Part shown: positions 31,020 through 43,600 of the stretch, piece after piece
Layout: every line of letters starts with the position of its first letter
Position numbering within the stretch: the stretch's first letter is position 1
From: Protoeuglena noctilucae
Lineage: Eukaryota; Chlorophyta; Pedinophyceae; Marsupiomonadales; Marsupiomonadaceae
Length of the DNA stretch: 64,000 nucleotides
Assembly (NCBI GenBank): GCA_958009085.1
Contig: OY253674.1
Coordinates: 1-64,000 of the forward strand
Direction: 5' to 3'
Notes under the pieces: model-generated
The model's database searches: none
What the model saw: only the letters and a program-made list of their open reading frames with translations
Told to the model about the DNA's origin: nothing
Program-made: the position numbers and the translations under genes

Positions 31020-33870
31020 TCAAGGCAGGTCCAGCCCGTGCGACGCGACCATCCACAGCACCCCTAGCGCCACTTGTGCCGGCCAGGTGCCTGCCATGGC
31101 GCGGCTGGGGCGGCCGTCCCTGCGTAGTGGCATGGGCCGCATGCACAGGGTGAAGAGGGCGAGGATGAGCAGGGAGCGGAGGGGGGTGCCCTCGCGCGTG
31201 GGGGGAATGCGCAGGGCGTGCATGGCGAAGGCCTGGGCGGGAGGGGGAGGGGGGGGGGTGTGGGGGTGTTGTGAGGTGAGGTGAGGGGTGTGGTGCGGTG
31301 AGGTGCGGGTTGCAGTGACGGTAGCAGTTGAGTAAGGTGAGGGGTGCGGTGCGGAATGGTTTGCAGTGAGGGTTGCGTGAGAGTGCCAATGCCAGGCAGC
31401 CACCCCGCATGACAGTACTAGCATGCGCCATCGCCACGCCATCCTCATCGCCCTTTCTTAGTAACTAGTAACTCGCCTTCACGTCCCCCAGCCTGGCCAT
31501 GAGCTCCCCCCCGCTGAGCAGCGTGAGCCCCCCCGTGAGCCCCAGCACAGCGCGCGGCACCCCTCGCCAGGCGCGGCGAGGATGGCCGGGGCAGGTGGCG
31601 TGCATGGAGAGGGCGCCGGCATGGGCGAGCAGCACTGGGATGGGGGGGAGAGAGCGATGGCGGTAAGTGCTAAGTAGCAGTGACGGGACATTAACATTGA
31701 CGTGGTTAAGCGATGGTGGTAACTGCAAGTGACTTCCATGCGAGCGCACACCATGCGTGGCAGTGCCGTGCCCTCACTGCAGCTGCGCGTGGCGGTGGAG
31801 AGTGCTGCGACGGCCATCCACAGCCTCGCCCCGTCTGCTGCCATGGCCACGCCGCCCGCGTTGACCATCGACAGAGAACACAGGCCTGGGGGGTGGGGGG
31901 GAAGGATGGCATGGGGAAACAGTCATGAGACGCATAAGCTCACGAGTATCACATACGATCTCATAGTACTAAGCACACTTGTTGCAAGACACACAACAAC
32001 CAAGCGCGTCATGCGACACCACAAGCACGCTTGCCATAAGTCACAACAACCGAGCCCGTCATGATATGCATGCGCACGCAGATGCGACATGCAGTACAAG
32101 CGGCATGGCCAGCATGTACGCCACACTGCCACACACACTGCCACACCCATAACCCATAGCCCTCCACTGCGTGTGTCTCTCTCCGTCTGTATGCATCCCT
32201 CACCGATGGTCCCAGCCGCGAAGAGTGCCCACGCTGTGCCGGGCAGCAGTGGGTGCATGAGGGCGGCGTGGATGGCGGAGAAGACGCGGTCCTCAATGCC
32301 AGGCTGGGGGTGGGGAGATGGGAGTGGGTATAGTGAGAGAGCAGTGGGGGTGGAAAGGAGAGGAAATTGATGTTGCGTGGGGTGGGGTGAGGGGATGTGA
32401 CAGCGCAAAGGAGTAAATGCAAATGCATGGGGAAAAGACAATTCCTTTCCATCTCTCCCCGTCCACAGCTGCACCTCACCTCCCCTACTCTCACAACACC
32501 ACCACCCCCACCGCTGCCCCCCTCCTTCCCCCCCTCGCCCCTCTCCCCCTCTGCACTCTCTTCCCTCTCCCTCTCCCTCTCCCTATCCACCTCCATGTCC
32601 GCATTGCTCTGCAAGAACATGACGATGCAGATATGTCATTGCATGGTGACCAAGGGTACAGTATATACACACACTGTCACACATACGCACCGCCCCACAA
32701 AACACACCCACACCCACACATGCACCCACACCCCCCCCTCACCCTCTCCAGCGTCCCCCTGAGCCAGAATGCCCCCAGTCCCACCAGCGTGAGCGTCCAG
32801 CACCAGTGGAGCGCCATGGGTCGCAGGGGCGACTGCTGCACGTATGATAGCCAGGCAATGAGGCCATCGGCCACGCTGGGGATGGGAGGGGGGTGGGGTG
32901 GGAGATGGGGTAGGAGATGTGGTGAATGGGGGAGTGCAAATAGGGATGAGTGAGCGATCCCCACATGCATTGCCATACAATGCCCAGCGCATCGCATCGC
33001 CCCTCACGCGTTCTGCATCCTGACGAGCACCGCCAGCAGCTCCCCCAATAGATCGTTGGCGATGGCCCCCGGCAGCAGCTCCAGGACATCCCTAGGGGAC
33101 GCCTCGAGCAGGCGGAGCTCGTCGCGGCGCACCAGGGCGTCACCCTGAGGGGGCATGGAGTGAGAGTGGATGAGTAAAACTGGACTAGTGAGAGTGAATG
33201 AGTGAGAATGGATGACAGCATTGGGTGGGAAATGCGGGGTGGGTGCATGTGGCAGTAAAGTAAGACGGGGAGAGAGGCACATGTTGTCCCACTCTCGTGT
33301 CGTCGCCCCTCGCCTTGTCGCTGGCCACGAGCCTGAGCATGTTGAGGGTGAATGTCTTGGCGACGGTGAGGCTGAGGCCGGTGAGGGCGTCGTAGGCCAG
33401 GGCTGCGAGGCACACGGCCGCGGCGTGCAGGGAGAGCAACGCCGTGGGGACCTGGGGGGTGTTGCAGAGAAGTCCGCGTTGCTTGTATTCTTATGTGTGG
33501 GGATGGGCAGCGTAAAGTTGTGAGTTGCTCATATGTGTGGCAATGTGCAGCGAGTCGGCATGTCGTGATGGCAGAGACGAGAGGTGAGGTCATGTGCCAA
33601 ACTGCCCAGCATCACGTGTCCCGTGCCTTGGGACGCACTCTCACCATGATTAGGGAGAGCAGGCGGGTGATGCCGGCACGGCGGAGGAGGCGGGGATACC
33701 TGCGGGAGTGTTTGGGATGGGTGGAAGTGAACGGACACGATTGCATGGAAAGGAGCAGAGCAGGTGCATGGCAAGCGTGGCGTGCGTGTGATCAGTGCCC
33801 GTGCGTCTGCTCACCGGGGCATGCGTGCCAGGCGTGTCGGAGACTGAGGGCGAAGAGGGAAGGCATCCAT
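31020..33870 (-). CDS. Unknown multi-pass membrane protein
   Basis: Nine exons on the minus strand (33870-33815, 33699-33645, 33451-33314, 33144-33008, 32875-32743, 32303-32204, 31885-31778, 31634-31477, 31232-31020), 365 residues; all eight junctions are phase-consistent. A basic N-terminus (RPQSPTRLARMPRYPRLLRR) precedes about six hydrophobic segments, for example LLSLHAAAVCLAALAY, WTLTLVGLGAFWL, GTAWALFAAGTIGLCS, RAVLGLTGGLTLL, LLILALFTLCM and VALGVLWMVAS. A more polar region (RRDELRLLEASPRDVLELLP) lies between the first and second. I do not recognise the family; the small size and segment number are compatible with an organelle or ER membrane protein. Introns 3 and 8 have GC donors (33313, 31476). 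Confidence 0.62.
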
Positions 33871-34914
33871 GGATCCATCGCGGGAGCCCAGAGGGCCCGG
33901 CGACATCGAGCGGACCTGCAAAGAAGAGTGGGGCACAATGTGAGCGCGAGCGGGTCATCGGAAGGGGCCGGGAAACAGCGTCGCAGATGCAAGATGTCGA
34001 TAAGAGACATCGCAAATGCCGGACGGGGTCGCCGACTGGCAAAGCGACTCGCCTGGCCCGGGGGCAGCGGGGGCGGCTCGCTGTTCTCCTCCCCCGGTCC
34101 CGTGGCCACCATCACGCCCAGAGAGGGGCTTTTCCCCGGCCTTCTCTCCCATAACGTTTCCACGCGCGTCCGTGCCGGCGGTAAGGGAGTCCACGCGACG
34201 CGCGGGGCACGGCTCGACAGGGGGCGCGGAAGACCCCTCCCGCTGCATCCCGCGGGGACGGAGCGACCCGCAGCCAAGGCGAGCGTATCCATAGACATTC
34301 GAACGAAGACGGGAGCAAGTGCAGGCGGCCAATGGCCAGTCAAAACGCGCGTGCAACGAGGTTGACGCGAGCAATCATTCCTTTTGAGCGAAAGACGGTT
34401 GTCATTGCATCGCCGCAAGGCGCTGGAATAACACGAGTTGAGTGGACGAAGCCGGACGTGCACGCTTAACCTCAAGCTCGCTCTTATCGTGTCAGAGAGG
34501 GCGCCGGAAATTCAACAGCTCGACTCAGCCGCAGCGAGGCACCTAGTATGACATCCACAGCTGCATCCCCATACGCATGCCGCGAACCCCGCCAGCGACC
34601 CTCGCCCTCAGCGCCTAGGGCTGCGCGACCGGCGCCACCGCTCCTCCCCGCCCCGCTCGTGCCGCCCGTCATCCCGGCCATCCCTGCCGCGCCTCTCCTG
34701 CTCCCGCCACCCGCGCGAGGGCGACTGGCCGCGCCCCTCCCCCCCCCCGCCCCCGCTCACCCCCCTCGCCCCGATGCCCATGCCCGTACCTCCCCTCCTC
34801 ATCCCGGCCCTCGCGGTCCCGGCGGGGCTCTGCAAAGAGGGACCACTCTTCATCTCAGCATCTCCGATTACAGCCACCTCACGCATCTGCAGCTCTCCCT
34901 CTCCCTCCCCGCCC
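33871..34914. other. Intergenic region with possible alternative 3' exons of the ZCCHC10-like gene
   Basis: About 1 kb upstream of the membrane-protein gene (promoter side) and downstream of the ZCCHC10-like gene. On the minus strand 34608-34730 one frame reads GRDGRDDGRHERGGEERWRR then SRSPRR and a stop, which could be an alternative Arg/Ser-rich C-terminus. The acceptor-like CTTTGCAG near 34836 would allow splicing to it. 33960-34500 shows nothing else. Confidence 0.35.
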
Positions 34915-35747
34915 CTAACCTCGGCTCCCACCCCCCGCCCCCCGCTCCCGCCCCTCCTCCCGCTCCCCTCCCCGCCGCTCCTCCCTGCCCCGCGGCGAAT
35001 CGCCGCCGGACGACGTCGCATCGGAGCTGGCCGAGGAGGCGTCGCTAGAGGAAGACGTGGAGGTGGTGGTGGAGGTGGTGCTAGATGAGGTGGTGCTCGA
35101 GGTGTCGTCGCTGGAGCTGCTGGAGGTCGTGTCCGACGAGGAGGATGAAAGAGATGCAGTCGGCTGTCGCTTCGGGGCTTCAGGCTCCGGCTTCTTGGGC
35201 GGAAGGCGGTCCAGCCACGAGCGACGCTCCGCGCGGTCCTCCTCGAGCAAATCGCCCTCGCCCAGGAGGGGGCCGGCGGCGCGCTGCGGACGCAATAGAA
35301 AGCGAATGTTACAACAAGGTACGCCCGGCAAGGCGCGCGGGCGGCGGGCGGGAGGGGGCACGCGTACCCGGCGAGCGCGGCGTGCGCTGCTCTCCCCGGA
35401 GAGGAAGGTCCTCGGATTCTTGCATTCGTACGACCAATGACCCTGAAAGAAGCGGCGGAGGAGATAAGACGCGGTATCGAAGCCCAAAAGAACGCAGAAA
35501 GGGATGGGAACCGCTGCGCATTGAAAGACGCTGCCCTCAGCCGGCAGGAAGCGAGAACGGCGCTGGCCCGGCGTAGCGACCGCTTACATATCGTAATACG
35601 CTCGATCCGCGCGCTGAACCGCACCTTCTGCAAGCACTTTTGGCACACAGCCGCGGCCGACCTCTCCACGACTACTTTGGCCGGCTGCTTGCCGGAACTG
35701 CTCCGGTTGGCCTGGTGAGCGCCCGATCCCACGAGATTGAGCGTCAT
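34915..35747 (-). CDS. ZCCHC10: ZCCHC10-like zinc-knuckle protein
   Basis: Three exons on the minus strand (35747-35625, 35442-35368, 35283-34915). The defining feature is one CCHC knuckle split by intron 1: CQKCLQK then GHWSYEC, giving C35-x2-C38-x4-H43-x4-C48, with the following KNPRTFLSGESSARRAR, as in ZCCHC10. After a basic linker (RLPPKKPEPEAPKR) the protein turns into a long Ser/Thr/Asp run, again as in ZCCHC10, whose animal form also ends in a serine-rich tail. It is a small nuclear protein of poorly known, probably RNA-linked, function. The C-terminus is uncertain: reading on in the same frame stops at 34915, but a donor near there (GAG|gttagg) could lead to an Arg/Ser-rich tail ending at 34608. 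Confidence 0.78.
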
Positions 35748-35976
35748 GGTGCCGAGGAGACGGTCAGGAGCAGCGCTGCTGGCTTGCAGTGGTACACGGG
35801 GCGCACCACGGCGTCAACGCAGCGTGGCAGCTCCAACCACGCAAGCAACAACGCAAGCAACACTGGATGATCGTCGCAGCAAGTAGGCATCGCCCTGACG
35901 ACGGGGATCGTTCAACAGCTTGGTGACTGAGCCGTTTACTGACTCGGTTCGGACACGCAAGTGTGCATGTTTGGTT

Positions 35977-37227
35977 TTAATTCCCCAGCCGCAGTCCCAG
36001 TGGCACATCGATCGACTCATCCGACGACTCCCCGCCTCCCACGCACCCTTGCCCCCCCGGCAGCTCCCCCAACACACGCCGCGGCCCACCCCGCGCGTCC
36101 CGGGGCTTGCACGCCTCCACTCCCGGCAACGCCTGCACGTGCGCCCCGCCCACAGCCCTCAGCGCCGCCTCGCGCGGGGGCGATCCGCCCGGCCCCGCTC
36201 CCCCCAGCGCCGCCAGCAGGGGCTCCTGCGAGCTCAGCCCCTCCCCCACTGCATGACTCTCTCGGGCAGCACTACCGCTGCCGGCGCCGCCCACTCTGCC
36301 GCTTCCGTGCGCGGGGGGCGAGTGCCCCAGCTGGTCGGCGAGCGTGCCGCCGTACCGGGCACGACGCCGCAGCGCAAGCGCCCTGAATGCGAGAGAGCAT
36401 AACCACGGGTGATGACCCATGCGTGTGAGTGCGGAGGGCTCGTGCTTGGCAGCGAGCCCTGTGCGCGAGACAGCTAGCCGCGCTCGCCTTTCCGCGGCCG
36501 CCTGCCGGATGCGCGGTGCCCCCACCCACCCCGCCGCGCCCCTCTTGGCGGGGATCGCCACTCGCCCCGCCTCAACCCCCGCTGCCGACTGCCTCGCCTC
36601 GGCATGGCCTGAGCCGCGTGCGACATCCAATGCAACAGTTAGTGGTGCAGGGACTGCCCCGGGCGCATCGGGGGCGCTGACGGGGCCCGGGAGGGTCGGC
36701 ACAGGTCGCAGCGCGGGCGGTGCTGCTGGGGCAACGGCCTCTCCGGACCCGGCTGCCCTCTTCGCGGCCTGGGGGATGGGCGGCAGCGGCGCGCCCTCCA
36801 GCAGCGCGCGCGTGGTGGGGTTATTGCGGGCCATCAGCAGCACCTCCGCGGGCGTGACGCGGCTACGGCCGGCGTGCCTGCGTGAGGGGAGGCACGAGGT
36901 GGTCCACAGGCATGGAGGCATAGCGCGGAGTCCCGCTGCGTGCGGCGTGAAGTAGTCGATGAAATGCTGGCAGCGCAAGGCTCACCGCGCGAAGTGCCAC
37001 AGCTCCCTGCTGATGTGGACGGCGAAGTTGGCAGCGACGTCCTGCACCGCGTGCGCGGCGCTTTGGTCGAGGCCGAGGCGGCTCTCTTCGCACGCTTTCT
37101 GCGCCATGAACGTGGCTTGAGCCCGGATGCGGTCCTGCAGCTGCGCCGCTGCGCTCGCCACCTCCTCGGGCGCAGCGCACAGGTCCCCCAGCGCGAAGCC
37201 AGCCGGCCAAACGATGCCCGGGCTCAT
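35977..37227 (-). CDS. CENPS: CENP-S / MHF1 histone-fold protein with long C-terminal extension
   Basis: Three exons on the minus strand (37227-36986, 36877-36488, 36382-35977), 345 residues; animal CENP-S has about 140. The histone fold covers about residues 20-110: RIRAQATFMAQKACEE, the helix VQDVAANFAVHISRELWHFA and, directly after the intron, RHAGRSRVTPAEVLLMARNN, corresponding to the FARHAKR...DVKLLARR block of CENP-S. It would pair with CENP-X in the kinetochore CENP-T-W-S-X complex and in the MHF complex that activates FANCM at stalled forks. The remaining 220 residues are Pro/Ala/Gly-rich with a YGGTLADQLGHSPP patch and end in GLRLGN; they have no counterpart known to me. The second intron has a GC donor (36487). 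Confidence 0.8.
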
Positions 37228-37681
37228 GGCCGCAGCTTCTTGATGTAAAACGATGAGGTAGCAAGCCAAGAATGACGCGCGCGCCTCGGGGAAATTTAAA
37301 AATTCATGCGAGTTTCACAAAGTCGGCTTGAAAACACGGTAAACCTGGCCGCAAACCGAGCGGGTTGCAGGGCTTGCAGTTTGACGCACAGCGGCATTGT
37401 GGTAGCCAGCGGGTGGAGCTGGCCGTTTCGTGCGGCCTGCGACACGTGTTTCTGCGTCAGATAGCTCGTTGCGTGAGACACCCGAAATGTGCGCTCTTGA
37501 ACGCACCAGAGTCATACGAGGGATGACACGCGCTGTTCCCACCTGCGATGTGATGAATATGTGTGTCGCATTTCCAGCAAAACGTGCTGCACCCTCTGCG
37601 CAGCGCCGTGAACATGTGCGCCGCTGACCCTACTCTTTGTCATCCGTCCTTGTCCCAGCGCTTGCCACGCTAGCTCCAGGG
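37228..37681. promoter_or_regulatory. Divergent intergenic region, CENP-S / filamin-repeat gene
   Basis: 454 bp between divergent start codons; the CENP-S side is distinctly less GC-rich (37270-37330). Both promoters are expected here. Confidence 0.35.
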
Positions 37682-40600
37682 ATGGACCACCCCGCCAGCA
37701 CGAGCCCTGCGGGTGAGCGCGCACGGTGTGCGGGGCGCTGGGAGCGTCTCGGCAGGGCTTGACGACGCGCGCCGAGACAGTCCTGCTTTTTTCATCGGCT
37801 CGTCGATGTGTGGGGTCGCGAGGCTCGGTCTGCGCACGCCGCTGCCCTGGGCATGTTGCGTGCCCATGTTCGCCCGCGCCGCGCGCTGATGGCATCGTTG
37901 ATGGGCTCTTTCGTTTGCAACATGCTCGTTTCCCCCCATTCGCAGCTTCGCGCCCCGTGGCGTCTCTGGAGGTCGTCCCTGAGCATGCGGAGCCGCAGTT
38001 CTCGGCCACGTGGGTCGACAACCCGGGCGCCCTGGCAACGGGGAGATCGGAGCAGGTGCGGGGCGCGCTCCGACGATTCACTACCTTTCGTCGCAAGCGT
38101 TGCGCCACCCGGCGGCTCCCGAGAGGCCTCCGCGTCGCGCTCCCTGCCTGCAGTTCCCTCACCCGCCTCCCTTCGCGGGCCTCCGCGCTCAGTTCGACCC
38201 CGCAACGTATGACTCGGAGCCCGACCTGCATTCGTCGCGCGGCGTGGGCCGCGGGGCGTCCGGGCGGGCCAGGCGGCGCGGCTCCCAGTCCCCGCAGTCG
38301 GACAAGGGTGCCCCGGCCTCCAGGCGAGCGCGGAGCAGCGCGCGCGGCACGGTTGCGATGCGACACGCGCTTGGCGGTATGCCAATCTCCGTTGCTTTGC
38401 TTCTTCTTGCCTTCACAGGCGCAGCATGGACCCCGTTACGCGCCCGCTGACGTCGTCTGCAGTCGAGTCCTCCGCCACCACACCGCCCCCGGAGGGGAGG
38501 CGCAGGCGGAGCACGTGAGATGCACGCTGACGAGTCTCTCTTGGTTGTCTCTCACTCATGCAGCGTCTTGTGTCCATGTGGCACGTAGTGCACCGTAACC
38601 ACGTCCCGTCTGCATGAGCGTGCCACATTGCAGGCACACCACTTCCCACGCCATCCACCCTCCCCCCCCCCCACCATCACTCCCAATGCCACCCCCCCCC
38701 CCTTGCAGTGACCAGCCCCTCCGCATCTCCCAGGGCGAGCACTCGGGCCTCTTCGCCCGCGCGGGCCCCTCCCTGCAGTCCCTGCGACCCCAGCTGCCAT
38801 CCAACACCGATGCGATGGACGACCTGCCGCCCTCCGCATCCGCCGCCGCCTCGCGGGGGGCGTCGGCCAAGAGGGTGAGTGATGTGCATGCATGGGGGGT
38901 GACTGTGACTGTGTCGAGCAAGTAAGCTGGACGCATGGATGTGGGGGGCGTCGGCCAAGATGGTGAGGGACAGAAGCATGCATGTGAAGTGACTGGGACT
39001 GTGGGTGTGCTGAGCAAGTGAGCCATGCGCATGCATGTGGGTTGCCCTGTGTCACTGCCCCATACTCCTCTACTCACCACTTGACACAGCGCACTACCGC
39101 AAAGCATTGTGACGCATAGCACTCACGTAGACCTCTCCCTCTCCCCCCCAGGAGCGCCGCCCCCGCGCGTCTCTGCAGCTGGGCCCCGTATTCGGATCCT
39201 CCGCCCCCCGCCCCGGCCAGTCACGCGCGGTGGTGATGCAAACGCAGAAGGGACCACGCACCACGTCGCGACAGGCGCCCTCCCTCACCTCCACCGCGCC
39301 GGGACTCTCCACCGCCACCAGCAGCGAGTGAGAGACGACGAGTGGGGTGTTATAATATGGGTCGTCTTTTTTGCTGTGGGTATCTGCGATTCACATGCGC
39401 ACCCGCTGTTGTGCAGCAAGCCACAGCCACCCCCTCACGCCTCTCGTTGTCGCCACCCCCTCGCCCCGCCCACTGTCATCCAGCACCCCATGTCACCTCC
39501 TCTCACCCCCTCCCACCCCCTCTTCCCTCCATCCACCCCCCACCCCCACCCTGCCCCCCAGGGCCGCGGCCGACGGCGAGCGCGCGTCCCCCCACCTCTC
39601 GGTGCTGGACCGCTACATGCATCAGCTGCAGATGCGGCAGCCCGTCAAGTGCCGGCTGCTCACCCCCAGCCCCCTCGTGGCCGTCGTGGGCATGCCCATG
39701 GAGCTGCACGTGAGGGTGGTGAACCCCGATCTTGACTTTCTGGTCAGGCCGCCTGAGGTGGACGACTTCGCGCTGTATGTCAGGTCGGGACCCGCCAAGA
39801 GCAAGGACTACCGACTGGTCGTGGAGCAGATCAGCGACAGGGACTTCCGGTGAGGCTGAGGGGGAGATGGGTGGTAGCAGGATCGGTGGGGCTGATGGTG
39901 ACATGACATCGACATCAGCATTGACAAGCATACCCTTTCTCTACTGTTCTCCATCGATGCCTGTCGATTTCAATGAATGCGCAGCGACTGTTTCATTACT
40001 CACTCCCGCCACACACGCACACACACACAACGCAGCCACACACCCATGCTACCCCACCATCACCCCTCCCAACCCACTTCCCCCCCCATCCCGCAGCCTT
40101 GTCTGGGGCACGTCCGTTTCTGGCAAGTACTCGCTGGCCATCACGTGCCAGCACCTGGGGGTGCAGGGCTCCCCCATCGAGGTCGACTGCCAGTACCCGG
40201 TCACCGTGGCGCGTCACTCGTGGATCGCATCCTTTAAAGATCTGAGGGCGGGGGTGGCGTCGTCGTTTCGGGTGGTCGCGTGCGACCAGGCGGGGAACCG
40301 GCGCACGAGGGGGGGGGAGGACTTCGAAGTGCGCGTCAGGTGAGATGGGGGGGGGGGTGAGAAGTTGGGTGTGTTTGGTTGGTTGCGCAGTTGTCAGACT
40401 GTCTTTTAGGTAATAAGAGAGAACCAGTTGCCGATTGTGCATGCCGCACTGTACCCGATCAAGACATACCCCACACCCCAAACACCCCAACCGCCCCACA
40501 CCATGCAACACCACATTACCCCCCAGTCCCCCCCCACATACACCACCCCACACCCCCCACACCCCCGCAAACTCCCCCCAGGGGCCCTGCCGCGTTAGAG

Positions 40601-43600
40601 CGTTGCATATTGGAGGACCTGGAGGACGGCCGCTACAGCAACTTCATGGTGGGGTGCGTGGCGGGATCGTATGAAGTGCACGTCACATTCGAAAATCAGC
40701 CATTGCGCAACAGCCCCGTGCCGTTCCGCATCATGCCCGCCGCTGCGTCCGCGGATCACTCGGCGGTGGCGTGCACGCGGTTCTTCACGCCCAAGCAACT
40801 GGCGGTGCTGGACCAGTGAGTGGGGAAGTGGGTGTGGGGGGAATGTGTGTGTAGTGTTAAGCATGCATGCATGTGTGCATGGGGGTGCTGGACCAGTGAG
40901 TGGGTGGATGGGGGGGGAGGGGGGTGGGGGGATGGGTGTGTGTGTGGGTGGTGGTGTGAATGGAGCAGTGGGGAGGTGGGAGGGGTGCGGGAACGTATGC
41001 ATGTCGTGCAATCACTCCGTGCACTTCTTACTGTTACTGTTTCACTACCTTGACGCGCACATTCACTCACTCGCTCCATTCTCATATCTCTTCCCAATGC
41101 AGGTTCTACACCACTACCTTTGACGTGGACATCTATTCATCGGAGGACGACGACTGCCGCGTGCTGCCCTCCGCCTTCAAGACCAACTTCGTGGACCGGG
41201 GGAGGGCGCTGGTGGGGGACGACGTGCACGTGGTGAGTGATGGGGTGCTGTGTGATGTGCATGCATGGGGTAATTGAGTGAGAGAGTGGGATGGGGTGAG
41301 GAAAGTGTTGCGGTGTGGCAGTGGCAGCGCTGTCGTTCTGTCGTGTCGCATTGCACCCTACCCCACCTCCCCTCACCCACCCTTCACCCCACCCTTCACC
41401 CCTCACCTCCACCCCACCCCCACCCCCCCAAACCCAGGTCCCGGCAAAGCAGAACCGCTCCCACACCAAGAAACTCGCCAAAGTAGCCCCAGTGCATGCG
41501 GAGGGCAGCCAGTGGCCGCGACGGGAGCTGCGACTGAGCGCATTGCTGCGCCCACGCAGCCACCAGCGCATCAGGGAGGGCAGCTTGATCGCAGCCGCGA
41601 GGACTGTGCTGGAGGAGGAGGGGGGGGTGGAGCAGCTGTCTGCGTGGGGCAGGTTGAGGCGACTGCGTGCGTTGGCGGCTGAGGGGGCGGCGGAGGGGAA
41701 AAGGCGAAAGGAAGAGAGGAAAAGGAAAAAAGAGGAGGGGGAGGGGGGGAAAGAGAAAGGGGGAGAGGGGGAGGGAGAGGGGGAGGGGGAGGGGGATGTG
41801 GGGGGTGGGGCGGTGGGGGGGAGGAGGGGGAGGGGGGAGCCGGGGGCGGTGAGGGGGGATGGGGTGGGGTGCATGGGGGTAGTGCGAGTAGTAGCAGCGG
41901 CAGTTTAAGTTGCGAGTGGCGAGTGATAGAGTAGCACCAATGGCAGTGGTGCGGGTTGCCGGCACACGCCTGGCCTTTGCATAGCATGCACGCCACACTC
42001 TCGCCTCTCCCTTCCCATGCTAGCATCACACTCACTTCCTCTCCCACCTCACACTCTCCCCATCCCACGCTACCATCGCCCTTGCCCCCCCCATACCAAC
42101 ACCCCGTCTCACTCTCACCTCACCCTCACCCCCCAACCCCAACCCCCCCCAGGCCCGCCGCCGCCGCCACGAGCAGCTGCGCCGTCAGCGCGAAGAGGAG
42201 GCGCGCAAATTCAGCAAGACAGTGCAGCTGACAGACGCACCCCCCGCGGCCATGGACCCGTGTGAAGTGTGGGGGCAGTGCGGGCGACCATTGACGTGGC
42301 GCGTGACGGGCAGGGACCGGTTTGGCAATGCGCTTGTGCACGGGGGGGACGCGGTGGGGGGGGAGGCGGTGTCGATGGAACGGCTGAGGGGGCTGCATGT
42401 GAGGGAGGCGCTGCATGTGCAGGTGAGAGATGAGAGAGTGGGGTGGTGTCGGTTGATTGTGCGTCTCCGTTGCCGCGCTCTCCACAGCACAGCGCTGTAC
42501 CCGCATGTTACATCACGACCTGTCATCCGCACATCGCTGCTCGCCACGCGCACGTCACTCCCCCCTCCACAGCACAACCACGACGGCACCTGGGACGTCT
42601 CGCTGCCCTGTCACCCCCACAACCACTACACAATCTTGTTATCAATCTTATCAACGACACTTACACATTTCCATCTCTAATAACCACCCCAGGACAACCA
42701 CGACGGCACCTGGGACGTCTCACTCCTCCCCCGCCGCGCCGCCACCTACGACCTCTCCCTGACCATCAACGGCCGCCCCGTGCCCCACCTCGCGTTCAAA
42801 GCACGAGTGGTCGCCGGCCACTCCGATCCCGCCGCCAGCTTCGTGGTGGGGAGGAACACGGTCCCCAGCACGTTCCCGGCCGGATCGCGCATCACGCTGA
42901 TGGTGATAGCAAGGGACAAGTTTCGAAACCCGCGGGAGAGGGGGGGCGAGGACTTTAACGTGAAAGTGGCTTTGATTGGAGAGGATGAGGACCGGAAGCA
43001 GCTGGATAAGCCGATCGATGGTTTTGAGAACGTGACGCGTGCGTTGGCCACGAGGCTCACGGCCGCCACCTTCCAGCACATTCAGGACGCGGCGGCGAGG
43101 CATGGGGGGGGGGAGGAAGGTGAGTGTATTAAGGGGGGGGGGTTGTGGCGGGTGGGGAGTGATGTGGTGGGTGGAAGGAAGGTGAGTGAGGGTGGAGGGG
43201 GATGGGGATCGATGGATGGGTGGGAGTGATGGGTGCGGGAGGGGATGTAGGGGTAATAGATGGGCGCAAATATAGATATACTAAGCACCTATGACAGTGC
43301 TGGCATAGATGCGAGCATAGAAGCGCCACACAGGGTCATGCCTCTCGCCTGCCCGTCAGCCTCACTTACACCCACACCAACCCACTCCCACACCCACCCC
43401 CGCACCCACACTCCCCTCTACCTCCCCAGCCCCCCCCCGCCCCCTCCCGCTCCCGCGTGAGCCTGGTGAAGGGCACAGACGCGACACGATCCCGCGCCAG
43501 TCTCGGCATGCCGGCCACGCGCCCCCTCACGCCCGACTCGGAGCCATCGGGCATGAGTGGGGGGAAGAGCCAGGTGAGTGTGGGTGTGCGAGGGAGATCG

